This document shows positions 1-6,186 of a stretch of DNA of 6,810 nucleotides, piece after piece. Within the stretch, counting starts at the first letter, position 1, and each line of letters begins with the position of its first letter. The position numbers and the translations under genes are program-made. Source of the DNA: CAZKTF01 sp964555565. Its GTDB lineage: Bacteria > Planctomycetota > JAJSAM01 > JAKLKS01. The notes under the pieces were generated by a model that was given only the letters and a program-made list of their open reading frames with translations, did not search any database and was not told the origin of the DNA. Location of the stretch: NCBI GenBank assembly GCA_964555565.1, contig CAZKTF010000203.1:1-6810 (forward strand), read 5' to 3'.

Positions 1-392
1 CGGGCGCGCAGGGCCCGCTCCAGGGCCGCGCGGGCGACGGGCCCCACGACGCGGCGGTAGGCCTCCTGCCCCGCCGCCGGGAGGGCGCGGATGCGCGCGA
101 GCACGTGCTGGCGCGCGCCCGTGAAGCGGAGCGGGTCCGCGGGGACGGCCACGACGTGGCCCGGGTAGCGGTCCAGGACCTGCTGGAGGTACGTCGCGGC
201 GCGCTCCGGCAGGCCCCGCTCGAGCAGGCGTTCCGCCTCGCCGAGCCGGGAGCGCACCTCCTCGGAGTCCTCCACGGACCAGGTCCGCTGCGGCCTCGCC
301 TCCTCCGGCGCCGCGACGGCGGGGGGGAGGGGATTCACCACGGAGGCACAGAGGACACAGAGGAAGGCAACCCGGCGGACGCCTTCGCTCAC
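1..392 (-). CDS. Secreted TPR-like protein, probable N-terminal part of a PQQ-like beta-propeller protein (3' end outside window)
   Basis: About 130 residues are present and the C-terminus runs off the left edge. A signal peptide is evident: basic start MSEGVRR, hydrophobic core VAFLCVLCASVV (8-19), then NPLPPAVA with probable cleavage near residue 27 or 28. The mature part has a TPR-like helix pair (about 43-77: SEEVRSRLGEAERLLERG, then LPERAATYLQQVLDRYPG). It continues with FTGARQHVLARIRALPAAGQEAYRRVVGPVARAALERAL (about 90-128; core ALPAAGQEAYRR). From memory, this last pattern is typical of the N-terminal region of planctomycete proteins that continue into PQQ-binding-like propeller repeats; no propeller blade is in the window, so this call is an inference. 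The GTG start at 392 overlaps the upstream TGA (GTGA) and has GGAGG 5 nt before it. The signal-peptide core coincides with the 9-nt-period repeat at 340-365, whose lower G+C differs sharply from the rest of the gene. Confidence 0.75.
   Translation of the reverse strand, partial: MSEGVRRVAFLCVLCASVVNPLPPAVAAPEEARPQRTWSVEDSEEVRSRLGEAERLLERGLPERAATYLQQVLDRYPGHVVAVPADPLRFTGARQHVLARIRALPAAGQEAYRRVVGPVARAALERALRA
333..365. repeat. Short 9-nt-period repeat, possibly a dispersed genomic repeat, inside a signal-peptide coding region
   Basis: On the plus strand, positions 340-347 (ACGGAGGC), 348-356 (ACAGAGGAC) and 357-365 (ACAGAGGAA) are successive copies of one unit; the last two match at 8 of 9 bases. 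The preceding ATTCACC (333-339) extends the block. Its composition is near 50% G+C, far below its surroundings. Read on the coding (minus) strand, the unit is three codons long and gives F-L-C-V-L-C-A-S-V-V-N, residues 10-20 of the secreted protein. From memory, very similar ACCACGGAGGCACAGAGGACAC sequences (here stated as a type, not as a match) occur as dispersed intergenic repeats in many environmental bacterial genomes. That identity has not been tested here. Confidence 0.65.
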
Positions 393-2917
393 AGCAGCCT
401 CCACCGCTTCCGGAGGATCCACTCGAGGGCGAGGATCAGCGTCACCGCCACGGCCACCCACCAGTGCTCCAGGAGCGGGTCCGGCCGCGCCTCCACGGGG
501 ACCTCGAAGTCGCGCGGCTTCAGCATCTCGGCGGCCTTGCGGACGTCGGCCAGGGGGAGCGCGGTCCCGCCCGACGCCGCCGCCAGGGCGCGCAGCGACT
601 CCTCGTCCACGCTCGGGTCCTTGCGCTCCTCGGCGGAGGACTGGACGAGGAAGGACTCCGCCTCCGGGGTCTCGTCGGGCACCTCGGAGCGGTCCGGGGC
701 CACGGCGTAGGTCCCCTCCACGACGGCCGTGAAGGTCCCGCGGTAGAGCCCGAGAGGCCCCTCCCTCTCGCTGGGGGGGACGGCGGCCAGCTCCAGGACC
801 TCCTCGCGTCGGTCGGGGAGCGTGACGATGGCCTTCACGGTCGGCTTCTCCCGGGGGCTCGGGGGGCGGTAGTCCTCGCCCACGACGTTCGCGAGGATCG
901 TCACGGGGTCGTCGAGGAAGTAGACCTTGCGCTCCGGGTGGACCTTCACGCGGCGGTTCCCGCCGAGGAGCCGGTAGGAGGCGAGGTAGCGGATCGCGGT
1001 GGCGTAGTAGCGGTAGAAGAAGCGGTCGGAGGCGCCGAAGCGCAGGCGCCACATCTCGTCCACCCCCACCCAGAGGCACCTCCCGAGGCCGAAGGGCTTC
1101 ACCGCCACGAGCGCGTGGGGCCCGAACCGGTTGCCGTGCCCGGAACCCCCGGCGTCCCCCTCGCGGGCCCCGAGGGGATGCACCGCCAGGACGCGGGCCC
1201 CGGCGGAGGCACGCAGCACCGGGAAGTACCAGTACTGGGCCGACCAGGGGGCCGACTCCCAGAGGGCCCGGGAGCGCTCCGCGTCGTCGTCGATGCGGAG
1301 GATGGGGCTCTCGCGCCCCTCGGGCGTGAGGAGGAGGTTCCAGCCGCGGGTCTCGTCCTGCCGGGTGCGGAGCTCCTCGTCGGCATCGACCACCACCGGG
1401 AGGACCTCGGCGAGGGGGCTGCGCCGGTAGGAGCGGGGCATGTCGGACTTGCCCGAGACGCAGAGGAGGCCTCCCCCGGCCTCGACGAAGTCCCTGAGGT
1501 CCTCCAGGCGCCGCCTCGCCTCCTCCTCGGTGTCGTCGAGCTTCCTCCAGTCCACGTCCCCCAGGATGACCACGTCGTAGGCGAAGAGGTCGGCGCGGTC
1601 GCGCGGGAAGCGGCGGTCCTTGAGTTCCGGCCACCCCGGCGCCTCGGTCTTGAACTGCGGGGTGTCGCCGGCCGACTCCAGGTTGAGGGTGTGGGCGAGC
1701 ATCGTCTCCACGTCGCGGGTGAGGGCCCGCCCGAGGAACTCGAACTCGCGCCGCGGGTAGCCGTCCACGAGGAGGACCTTCACCTTGCGGTCCACGACCC
1801 GGACGAGGTGGGGGAGGTAGTTGTCCTCCGTGACCCTCTCCTCGCGGAGCGGCGGGACCCCCACGCGCACCCGGTAGGTCCCCGGCCGGGTGAAGCGGTA
1901 GCGCGCCTTCACGTGGGTCCCGCTCTCCCCGCCGCGGAGCGTGACCTCCCCGGGCGTGAGGAGGACGTTCTCGCCGGGGGGGTCCATGAAGGTGAGGCGC
2001 AGGAGCCCGGTCTTCCCGTCGAAGCCCCGGGAGACGACGTCGAACTCGAAGGCGGCGTCGTCGTTGACGAGCACGACCTCGGGGGCGACGAGGTTGCGGA
2101 CCTGGACGTTGCGCGAGGAGGAGGGGTCGCCCGCGGTCACCGCGATCACCGGCACCCCGCGGGCCGCGGCGGAGTTCTTCTGGGCGAAGTTCCGTGCGCG
2201 CTCGCCGGCCTCCCGGGGCGTGAGCGTCCCGCCCGTCTGCCGGCCGTCGGAGAAGACGAGGATCCCCGCCAGCGGCTCGTCCCGGAGCCGGAAGTCCTCC
2301 AGCATCGCCGCCACCGAGTCCCCGAGGCGCGTGGAGGTCCCCGTGGGCTCGATCCGCTCGAGCGCGACGCGGGCCGCGAGCGCCGGGTCCTCCCCCGGGC
2401 GGTCCTCGTCGCCGCTCCAGGCGGTGCGGGGCTCGGAGGCGAAGGAGTACACGTGGGTGACGAACCGGCGCCGGAGGTCCTCGAGGACCGAGGACTCCCC
2501 CCCCTTCGTCAGGGCCGCGCGGACGAGCGCGAGGCGCGTCGTGTCCCCCAGGCGCGAGGCGGGCAGCCCCGTGGCCCCGGCGAGGGCCGCCGCGGAGGCC
2601 TCCGAGGGGGTGTCCTTCACGGCCATGCTGGCCGAGGCGTCCACGAGGACCGCGAGGTGGGAGCGGACCTTCCGCCGGAGCTTCCGCTCGTAGAAGGGGC
2701 CGAAGACGAGGAAGGCCACGGCCAGGAGAGCGGCCAGGCGCAGCAGCCCCAGGAACGCGCGCCGGGGCGGCGACCCCCTCTCCAGCCGGTAGGCGAGGAA
2801 GACCAGGAGGCACCCCAGGGGCACCACGAGGAGCCCGAGCACCCAGGTGGGGGGGAGCGTCTTCCACCGGAGGACCTCCTCCTCCGCGAGGATCGCCGGG
2901 AGCCAGGGGCCGCTCAC
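389..2917 (-). CDS. Membrane-anchored VWA protein with glutamine-amidotransferase-like domain
   Basis: An 842-residue protein built like the preceding BatA-type protein but clearly diverged. Two hydrophobic segments (about 24-44 and 55-74) are followed by a VWA domain (about 86-265) with a MIDAS: D93-A-S95-A-S97, a Thr in PTGTSTRLGD (about 192-200), and D224 in VFSDGRQTGG. A beta-sandwich-like stretch (about 275-375) precedes a glutamine-amidotransferase-like domain (about 378-620): VKVLLVDGYPRREFEFLGRAL, YDVVILGDVDW, GGGLLCVSGK, then GRCLWVGVDEMWRLRFGASD. Cys486 sits near the expected nucleophile elbow, but the surrounding sequence is not a canonical GxCxG, so enzymatic activity is doubtful. 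A C-terminal helix (819-835) with a basic tail is a membrane anchor. The GTG start at 2917 forms a GTGA overlap with the upstream stop and has GGAGG 8 nt upstream. The open frame continues about 300 codons further upstream, but that part is Pro/Arg/Gly-rich read-through opposite the BatA reading frame. Planctomycete homologues are often labelled glutamine amidotransferase or VWA protein. Confidence 0.92.
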   Translation of the reverse strand: MSGPWLPAILAEEEVLRWKTLPPTWVLGLLVVPLGCLLVFLAYRLERGSPPRRAFLGLLRLAALLAVAFLVFGPFYERKLRRKVRSHLAVLVDASASMAVKDTPSEASAAALAGATGLPASRLGDTTRLALVRAALTKGGESSVLEDLRRRFVTHVYSFASEPRTAWSGDEDRPGEDPALAARVALERIEPTGTSTRLGDSVAAMLEDFRLRDEPLAGILVFSDGRQTGGTLTPREAGERARNFAQKNSAAARGVPVIAVTAGDPSSSRNVQVRNLVAPEVVLVNDDAAFEFDVVSRGFDGKTGLLRLTFMDPPGENVLLTPGEVTLRGGESGTHVKARYRFTRPGTYRVRVGVPPLREERVTEDNYLPHLVRVVDRKVKVLLVDGYPRREFEFLGRALTRDVETMLAHTLNLESAGDTPQFKTEAPGWPELKDRRFPRDRADLFAYDVVILGDVDWRKLDDTEEEARRRLEDLRDFVEAGGGLLCVSGKSDMPRSYRRSPLAEVLPVVVDADEELRTRQDETRGWNLLLTPEGRESPILRIDDDAERSRALWESAPWSAQYWYFPVLRASAGARVLAVHPLGAREGDAGGSGHGNRFGPHALVAVKPFGLGRCLWVGVDEMWRLRFGASDRFFYRYYATAIRYLASYRLLGGNRRVKVHPERKVYFLDDPVTILANVVGEDYRPPSPREKPTVKAIVTLPDRREEVLELAAVPPSEREGPLGLYRGTFTAVVEGTYAVAPDRSEVPDETPEAESFLVQSSAEERKDPSVDEESLRALAAASGGTALPLADVRKAAEMLKPRDFEVPVEARPDPLLEHWWVAVAVTLILALEWILRKRWRLL
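398..402 (-). promoter_or_regulatory. Ribosome binding site of the secreted TPR/PQQ-like gene
   Basis: GGAGG on the minus strand lies 5 nt before the GTG at 392, inside the 3' end of the upstream VWA gene. It supports this GTG as the start and a coupled restart at the GTGA overlap. Confidence 0.7.
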
Positions 2918-5199
2918 CCGCGCTTCCTCCCGAAGGCCGCCGCCAGGAACATCTCCGCCACGAGGAGGAGCACGCCGGCCCCGAGCAGGAGCGGGGAGAG
3001 GTCCCCCTCGGTCGGGGGGCGGACGCCGGGGCGGCCGGAGACGTCGCGGCCCCCCTCGGCGACCACCCGCATCTCGGGGTAGAGACCCTGGAGGGCCTCC
3101 AGGCCGATGCGCGCCACGTCCCCCTCGCGGGGGTCGATGTCCACCGCGAAGTCCTCGACGGTCTCCTCGAGCGGGGCGCCGAGGCCCTCGCCGGCGCGGG
3201 GGGCCCTCCAGCGGACGACGTAGCGCCCGGCGCGGGCGGTCCCGTCGAACTGGAGCGTCCGGACCGGGCGGCCCGGGTCGTCCGGGTCCTCGCGCGGGGC
3301 CGCGTCCACGTCCCGGGTGAGCTGGCCGTCGGGCGAGGTCACGGTGAAGTCCCGCGCCGTGTCGGGCACGGTCCGCACGACGGCGGCGTGTACGGGCAGG
3401 TCGCGGCGGGCGGGCGTGCCCCCGGCGGCGTAGGAGACCAGCTCGTTGAGGAGCGGGGCGAAGAGGAGCTCCGTCGCGGGGCCGCCCCAGTCGCCGTCCA
3501 CCGCCGTGGTCCAGAGGAGGACGCGGCCCCGGCCGACCCGGCGCTCGAGGAGGACCGGCGAGCCGCCGAGGTCCTTCAGGCGGAGCACGACCTCCGCGCC
3601 GGGCTCCAGCGGCGCCTGGACCGGCCAGAAGCCCCACACGCGGGGCGGCTCGAAGGAGGTGCCGTGGGAGGGGTCCGTGAGGTCCCGGAGCGCCGGGTGG
3701 CGCGAGGCGGAGAGGTCGATGACCGGGGCCGCGTCCTTCTCGATCAGGCGCGGGCGGTCGGCCAGGCGCGCGGGGAGGAGGCCCGCGCCCCCGGGGCCCG
3801 CGAGGGAGGCGTTCCACTCCTGCGGGGAGACCTTGTCCCCGGGGAAGAGGAGGAGGCCGCCCCCGCGCCGCACGAAGGAGGCGAGGCGGGCGGCGCTCTC
3901 CCGGGGGAAGAGGTCCAGGTTCGCCACGATCACGACGTCGAGCCCCTCGAGGGTCTCCCGGGCCAGATCGACCCGCTCCACGACGCGCAGCTCCACGGGC
4001 GTGACCCCGCGGTGCAGCGAGAGCGCGGTGGCCAGGAGCTCCGTCTCGGGGAAGCGCCCCCCGGCGGGGCGGGGGTCCCCGTCCACGGCGAGGGCCCGGA
4101 TCCGCTGCGTCACGGTGAAGGCGTGGCCGCGCCGGTCGTCCACCTTGAGGCGGTCGCGGGAGAGGGTGGCCTCGGCGAAGTGGGACCCCGCGCGCCCGGT
4201 CCAGGGGAACTCGGCCCGCGCCGTCTCCGGGGAGCGGGAGCCGGGCGCGCGCCCGCGGAGGGTGACGCGGCGGGTGCCGGCGGGGCGCCCGTCCACGGCG
4301 AGGCTCACGTCCACGGAGGCGGTGCCCGTGCCGTGGTTGCCGAGCACCACCTCGAACAGCGCGGCCTGGTCCTCGGCGGGGGGACGGCCGGAGACGGGAC
4401 CCACGTCGAGGACCGCCGCGTCCTCCGGGGGCGCCGTGCCGCAGGGCCGGGCGGCGATGGTGAACAGCGCGTCGCGGAGGCGCCGGACCTGCGCGGCGAT
4501 CGCCCCCTGGCCCGAGGCGGCCGCCCCGCCCGCCGCCGGCGCCGCGGCCTCGCCCCCCTCCCGGGGGTCCCAGTCGCAGCGCTGGAAGTCGGAGAGGACG
4601 ACGAGCCGCCGGGGGAGGCCGTCCGACTCCGCCGCCCCGGCCACCTCGGAGAGGGACGCGGACGGGTCGAGCCTCGCGTCCGAGGGCTCCAGGCGCGAGA
4701 GGACGTCGCGGACCTTGTCGTGGTCGCGCGTGGAGCGCAGCAGGGCCGAGGGCCGCCCGTTGCGCCGCCGGACCTCGTCGCAGGCCACGACCAGCGTGAC
4801 CGGGTCGTCGTCCCGCAGCGCCGCGATCTCCTCCCGCGCCGCCGAGACCGCGCGCGCCAGCAGCGTCCCGAGGCCCTCCGCGTAGCCCATGGAGGCGGAG
4901 TTGTCCACGAGGAGGTAGAGGTGCGTGCGCGAGGCCTCGAGCCCGGCCGCCCCCGCCGCGGAGGGGAGGAACGGGCGGCTCGCCGCGAAGGCGACGAGGA
5001 GCACCGCCGCGGTGCGCAGGAGGAGCAGGAGGAGGTTCTCCAGCCTGAGGCGCTGCCGCGTCTTCTGCTGCGCCCGGAGGAGGAACTCGATGGCCGCCCA
5101 GCGGACGACCTGGAAGCGGCGGCGGTTGAGGAGGTGGATGACGATCGGGATCGCGCCCAGGCCGAGGAGCCCGAGGACGCCCGGGTTGAGCAGCCCCAC
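2914..5199 (-). CDS. BatA-type membrane-anchored VWA protein
   Basis: A 761-residue membrane protein. The N-terminus (about 1-78) is a typical BatA/aerotolerance-regulator N-terminal domain: a first hydrophobic segment (4-24), the HLLNRRRFQVVRWAAIEFL motif (22-40), then a second hydrophobic segment (56-74). A VWA domain follows (about 92-255), with MIDAS residues D99-N-S101-A-S103 and a second Asp in VVLSDF (about 204). An Ala/Gly-rich loop (217-236) interrupts it. Residues about 280-365 look like a CARDB-type beta-sandwich. About 367-470 resemble a class I glutamine-amidotransferase-like fold (ALAVDGDPRP, DVVIVANLDLF, GGGLLLFPGD) without an obvious catalytic cysteine. A C-terminal membrane helix (736-756) ends in a basic tail. 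The start is GTG at 5199: the DUF58 stop TAG is in the same frame two codons upstream, and GGAGGT lies 5-6 nt before the GTG. It shares a GTGA overlap with the next gene. Known relatives support oxidative-stress tolerance or protein assembly; the exact role here is inferred. Confidence 0.93.
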   Translation of the reverse strand: MGLLNPGVLGLLGLGAIPIVIHLLNRRRFQVVRWAAIEFLLRAQQKTRQRLRLENLLLLLLRTAAVLLVAFAASRPFLPSAAGAAGLEASRTHLYLLVDNSASMGYAEGLGTLLARAVSAAREEIAALRDDDPVTLVVACDEVRRRNGRPSALLRSTRDHDKVRDVLSRLEPSDARLDPSASLSEVAGAAESDGLPRRLVVLSDFQRCDWDPREGGEAAAPAAGGAAASGQGAIAAQVRRLRDALFTIAARPCGTAPPEDAAVLDVGPVSGRPPAEDQAALFEVVLGNHGTGTASVDVSLAVDGRPAGTRRVTLRGRAPGSRSPETARAEFPWTGRAGSHFAEATLSRDRLKVDDRRGHAFTVTQRIRALAVDGDPRPAGGRFPETELLATALSLHRGVTPVELRVVERVDLARETLEGLDVVIVANLDLFPRESAARLASFVRRGGGLLLFPGDKVSPQEWNASLAGPGGAGLLPARLADRPRLIEKDAAPVIDLSASRHPALRDLTDPSHGTSFEPPRVWGFWPVQAPLEPGAEVVLRLKDLGGSPVLLERRVGRGRVLLWTTAVDGDWGGPATELLFAPLLNELVSYAAGGTPARRDLPVHAAVVRTVPDTARDFTVTSPDGQLTRDVDAAPREDPDDPGRPVRTLQFDGTARAGRYVVRWRAPRAGEGLGAPLEETVEDFAVDIDPREGDVARIGLEALQGLYPEMRVVAEGGRDVSGRPGVRPPTEGDLSPLLLGAGVLLLVAEMFLAAAFGRKRG
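2926..2930 (-). promoter_or_regulatory. Ribosome binding site of the second VWA gene
   Basis: GGAGG on the minus strand lies 8 nt before the GTG at 2917, within the last codons of the BatA-type gene. It decides the start against the roughly 300-codon open extension upstream. Confidence 0.7.
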
Positions 5200-5202
5200 G
5201 CG

Positions 5203-6186
5203 CTACCTCCCCCGCACGCCCGCGCGGCGGGCGAGGTACCCCGAGAGGGCCACGTCGAGCGGCGTGGCCGTGTCGAGGGGCACGAAGTCGATCCGCTCGG
5301 CGAGGCAGCCCCGGCGGACCTCGTTCCGGAACTGCTCGAGCGCGGCCAGGTAGGAGGTCCTGAGGGCCCGGGGGTCCGCGAGGAGCCAGGGGCCGGGCTC
5401 CTCCATCCCCTCGAACCGGGTCATCCGGTCGAAGGGGAACTCGACCTCGTCGCGGTCGAGGACGTGGAAGACCACCACGTCGTGGCGGCGGCTGCGGATG
5501 CGGCGGAGCCCCGCCAGGACCCGCTCGGCGGAGTCGAGGAGGTCCGAGACGACGACCACGAGCCCGCGGCGCCGGGCCTTCTCGGCGACCTGGCCGAGGG
5601 CGCTCTCCAGGTCGGTCCGCGGCCCGCCGCGGAACTGCTCCATCCTCTGGAGGATCCGGTGGAGGTGCACCTGCTGGCTCCCGTGCGGGATCACCTCGCG
5701 GACCGCGTCGTCGAAGAGCACGAGGCCCGCGGCGTCCTGCTGGTGCACGACCAGGTAGGCGAGGGAGGCCGCGACGGTGGCCGCGTAGTCCGACTTGCTC
5801 ATGGCGGGCGCGTCGGCGTCCGCCTCCGCCGCCGTCCCGCCCCGGCGCGCGGCCCGCGCGGCGCGCTCCGCCCGGGCGCGGCGGTCCGGGTCCTCGTAGC
5901 GCATCGACTCGGACACGTCGAGGCAGATCGTGGCGAGGAGGTTCGTCTCCTCCTCGTAGCGCTTCACGTAGAGGCGGTCCGACTTCCCGAAGACCTTCCA
6001 GTCGAGGTAGCGCGGGTCGTCCCCGGGGGCGTACTCCCGGTGCTCGGCGAACTCCACGGAGAAGCCCTTGTAGGGGCTCCGGTGGCGCCCGGCCACGTAG
6101 CCCTCGACGATGAGACGCGCGCGAAGGTCCAACCGCGAGACGCGGTTAAGGACCTTCGGATCCAAGAACCTTCGGGAGTCTTGCAT
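5203..6186 (-). CDS. DUF58 domain protein (VWA-like MIDAS), soluble MoxR partner
   Basis: A 327-residue DUF58 protein with no membrane segment, so of the soluble type that is encoded next to MoxR. The family signature is clear: GFSVEFAEHREYAPGDDPRYLDW (about 41-63, named here by its GDDPRYLDW core) followed by KVFGKSDRLYVKRYEEETN. A VWA-like metal site is seen as D90-V-S92-E-S94, with a likely Thr191 (TDLESAL) and Asp215 (VVSDLLD). The start is ATG at 6186; an in-frame TGA lies two codons upstream, so no longer start is possible. No Shine-Dalgarno sequence precedes it (CCCTCCCTGAGCG), and the first 41 nt overlap the MoxR gene, so translation is probably coupled. The first 24 codons use many A/T-ending or rare codons (CAA, CGA, TTG, GAT, CTT, CGT), unlike the rest of the gene. 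An Arg/Ala-rich insert of about 33 residues (97-129) lies between the metal-site motif and the conserved SDYAATVAASLAYL helix. Confidence 0.95.
   Translation of the reverse strand: MQDSRRFLDPKVLNRVSRLDLRARLIVEGYVAGRHRSPYKGFSVEFAEHREYAPGDDPRYLDWKVFGKSDRLYVKRYEEETNLLATICLDVSESMRYEDPDRRARAERAARAARRGGTAAEADADAPAMSKSDYAATVAASLAYLVVHQQDAAGLVLFDDAVREVIPHGSQQVHLHRILQRMEQFRGGPRTDLESALGQVAEKARRRGLVVVVSDLLDSAERVLAGLRRIRSRRHDVVVFHVLDRDEVEFPFDRMTRFEGMEEPGPWLLADPRALRTSYLAALEQFRNEVRRGCLAERIDFVPLDTATPLDVALSGYLARRAGVRGR
5205..5210 (-). promoter_or_regulatory. Ribosome binding site of the BatA-type gene
   Basis: GGAGGT on the minus strand ends at 5205, its last T being the first base of the DUF58 TAG stop, and lies 5 nt before the GTG at 5199. 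It fits efficient re-initiation by ribosomes terminating on DUF58. Confidence 0.75.
6122..6158 (-). promoter_or_regulatory. Strong intragenic hairpin at the MoxR stop / DUF58 start region
   Basis: On the mRNA strand, CGAAGGUCC (6158-6150) pairs with GGACCUUCG (6130-6122), and AACCGCG (6147-6141) pairs with CGCGGUU (6137-6131). The loop is UCU, and a two-base UU bulge (6149-6148) sits on one side. This makes a perfect 16-bp stem apart from the bulge. The MoxR stop codon UAA (6148-6146) lies at the bulge, and the hairpin covers codons 10-22 of DUF58. No U-run follows, so it is not an intrinsic terminator. The pairing is plain in the sequence; a regulatory role in coupling, mRNA processing or stability is inferred. 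Confidence 0.5.

Noticed and set aside
350..358. LCVLCAS in the signal peptide as a lipobox
   Set aside because: Neither cysteine has the usual small residues at -1 and -3 positions of a lipobox, and a normal AVA-type cleavage site follows at about residue 27.
105..710. A plus-strand open frame of about 201 codons at the left end
   Set aside because: It is antisense to the secreted-protein gene and to the end of the VWA gene, without domain or start support. Its HHGGTEDTEE segment is just the short repeat read on the other strand.
464..3082. A plus-strand open frame of about 872 codons opposite the second VWA gene
   Set aside because: Low-complexity composition, no domain or plausible start signal, and it lies entirely opposite well-supported coding sequence.
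2918..3817. A roughly 300-residue N-terminal extension of the second VWA protein
   Set aside because: This part is Pro/Arg/Gly-rich and is an alternative frame of the BatA-type gene. The GTG at 2917 has a ribosome binding site and is directly followed by the expected membrane segments.
6122..6158. The junction hairpin as an intrinsic terminator
   Set aside because: No U-run follows the stem, and it sits inside the DUF58 reading frame, so termination here would cut an essential conserved region.
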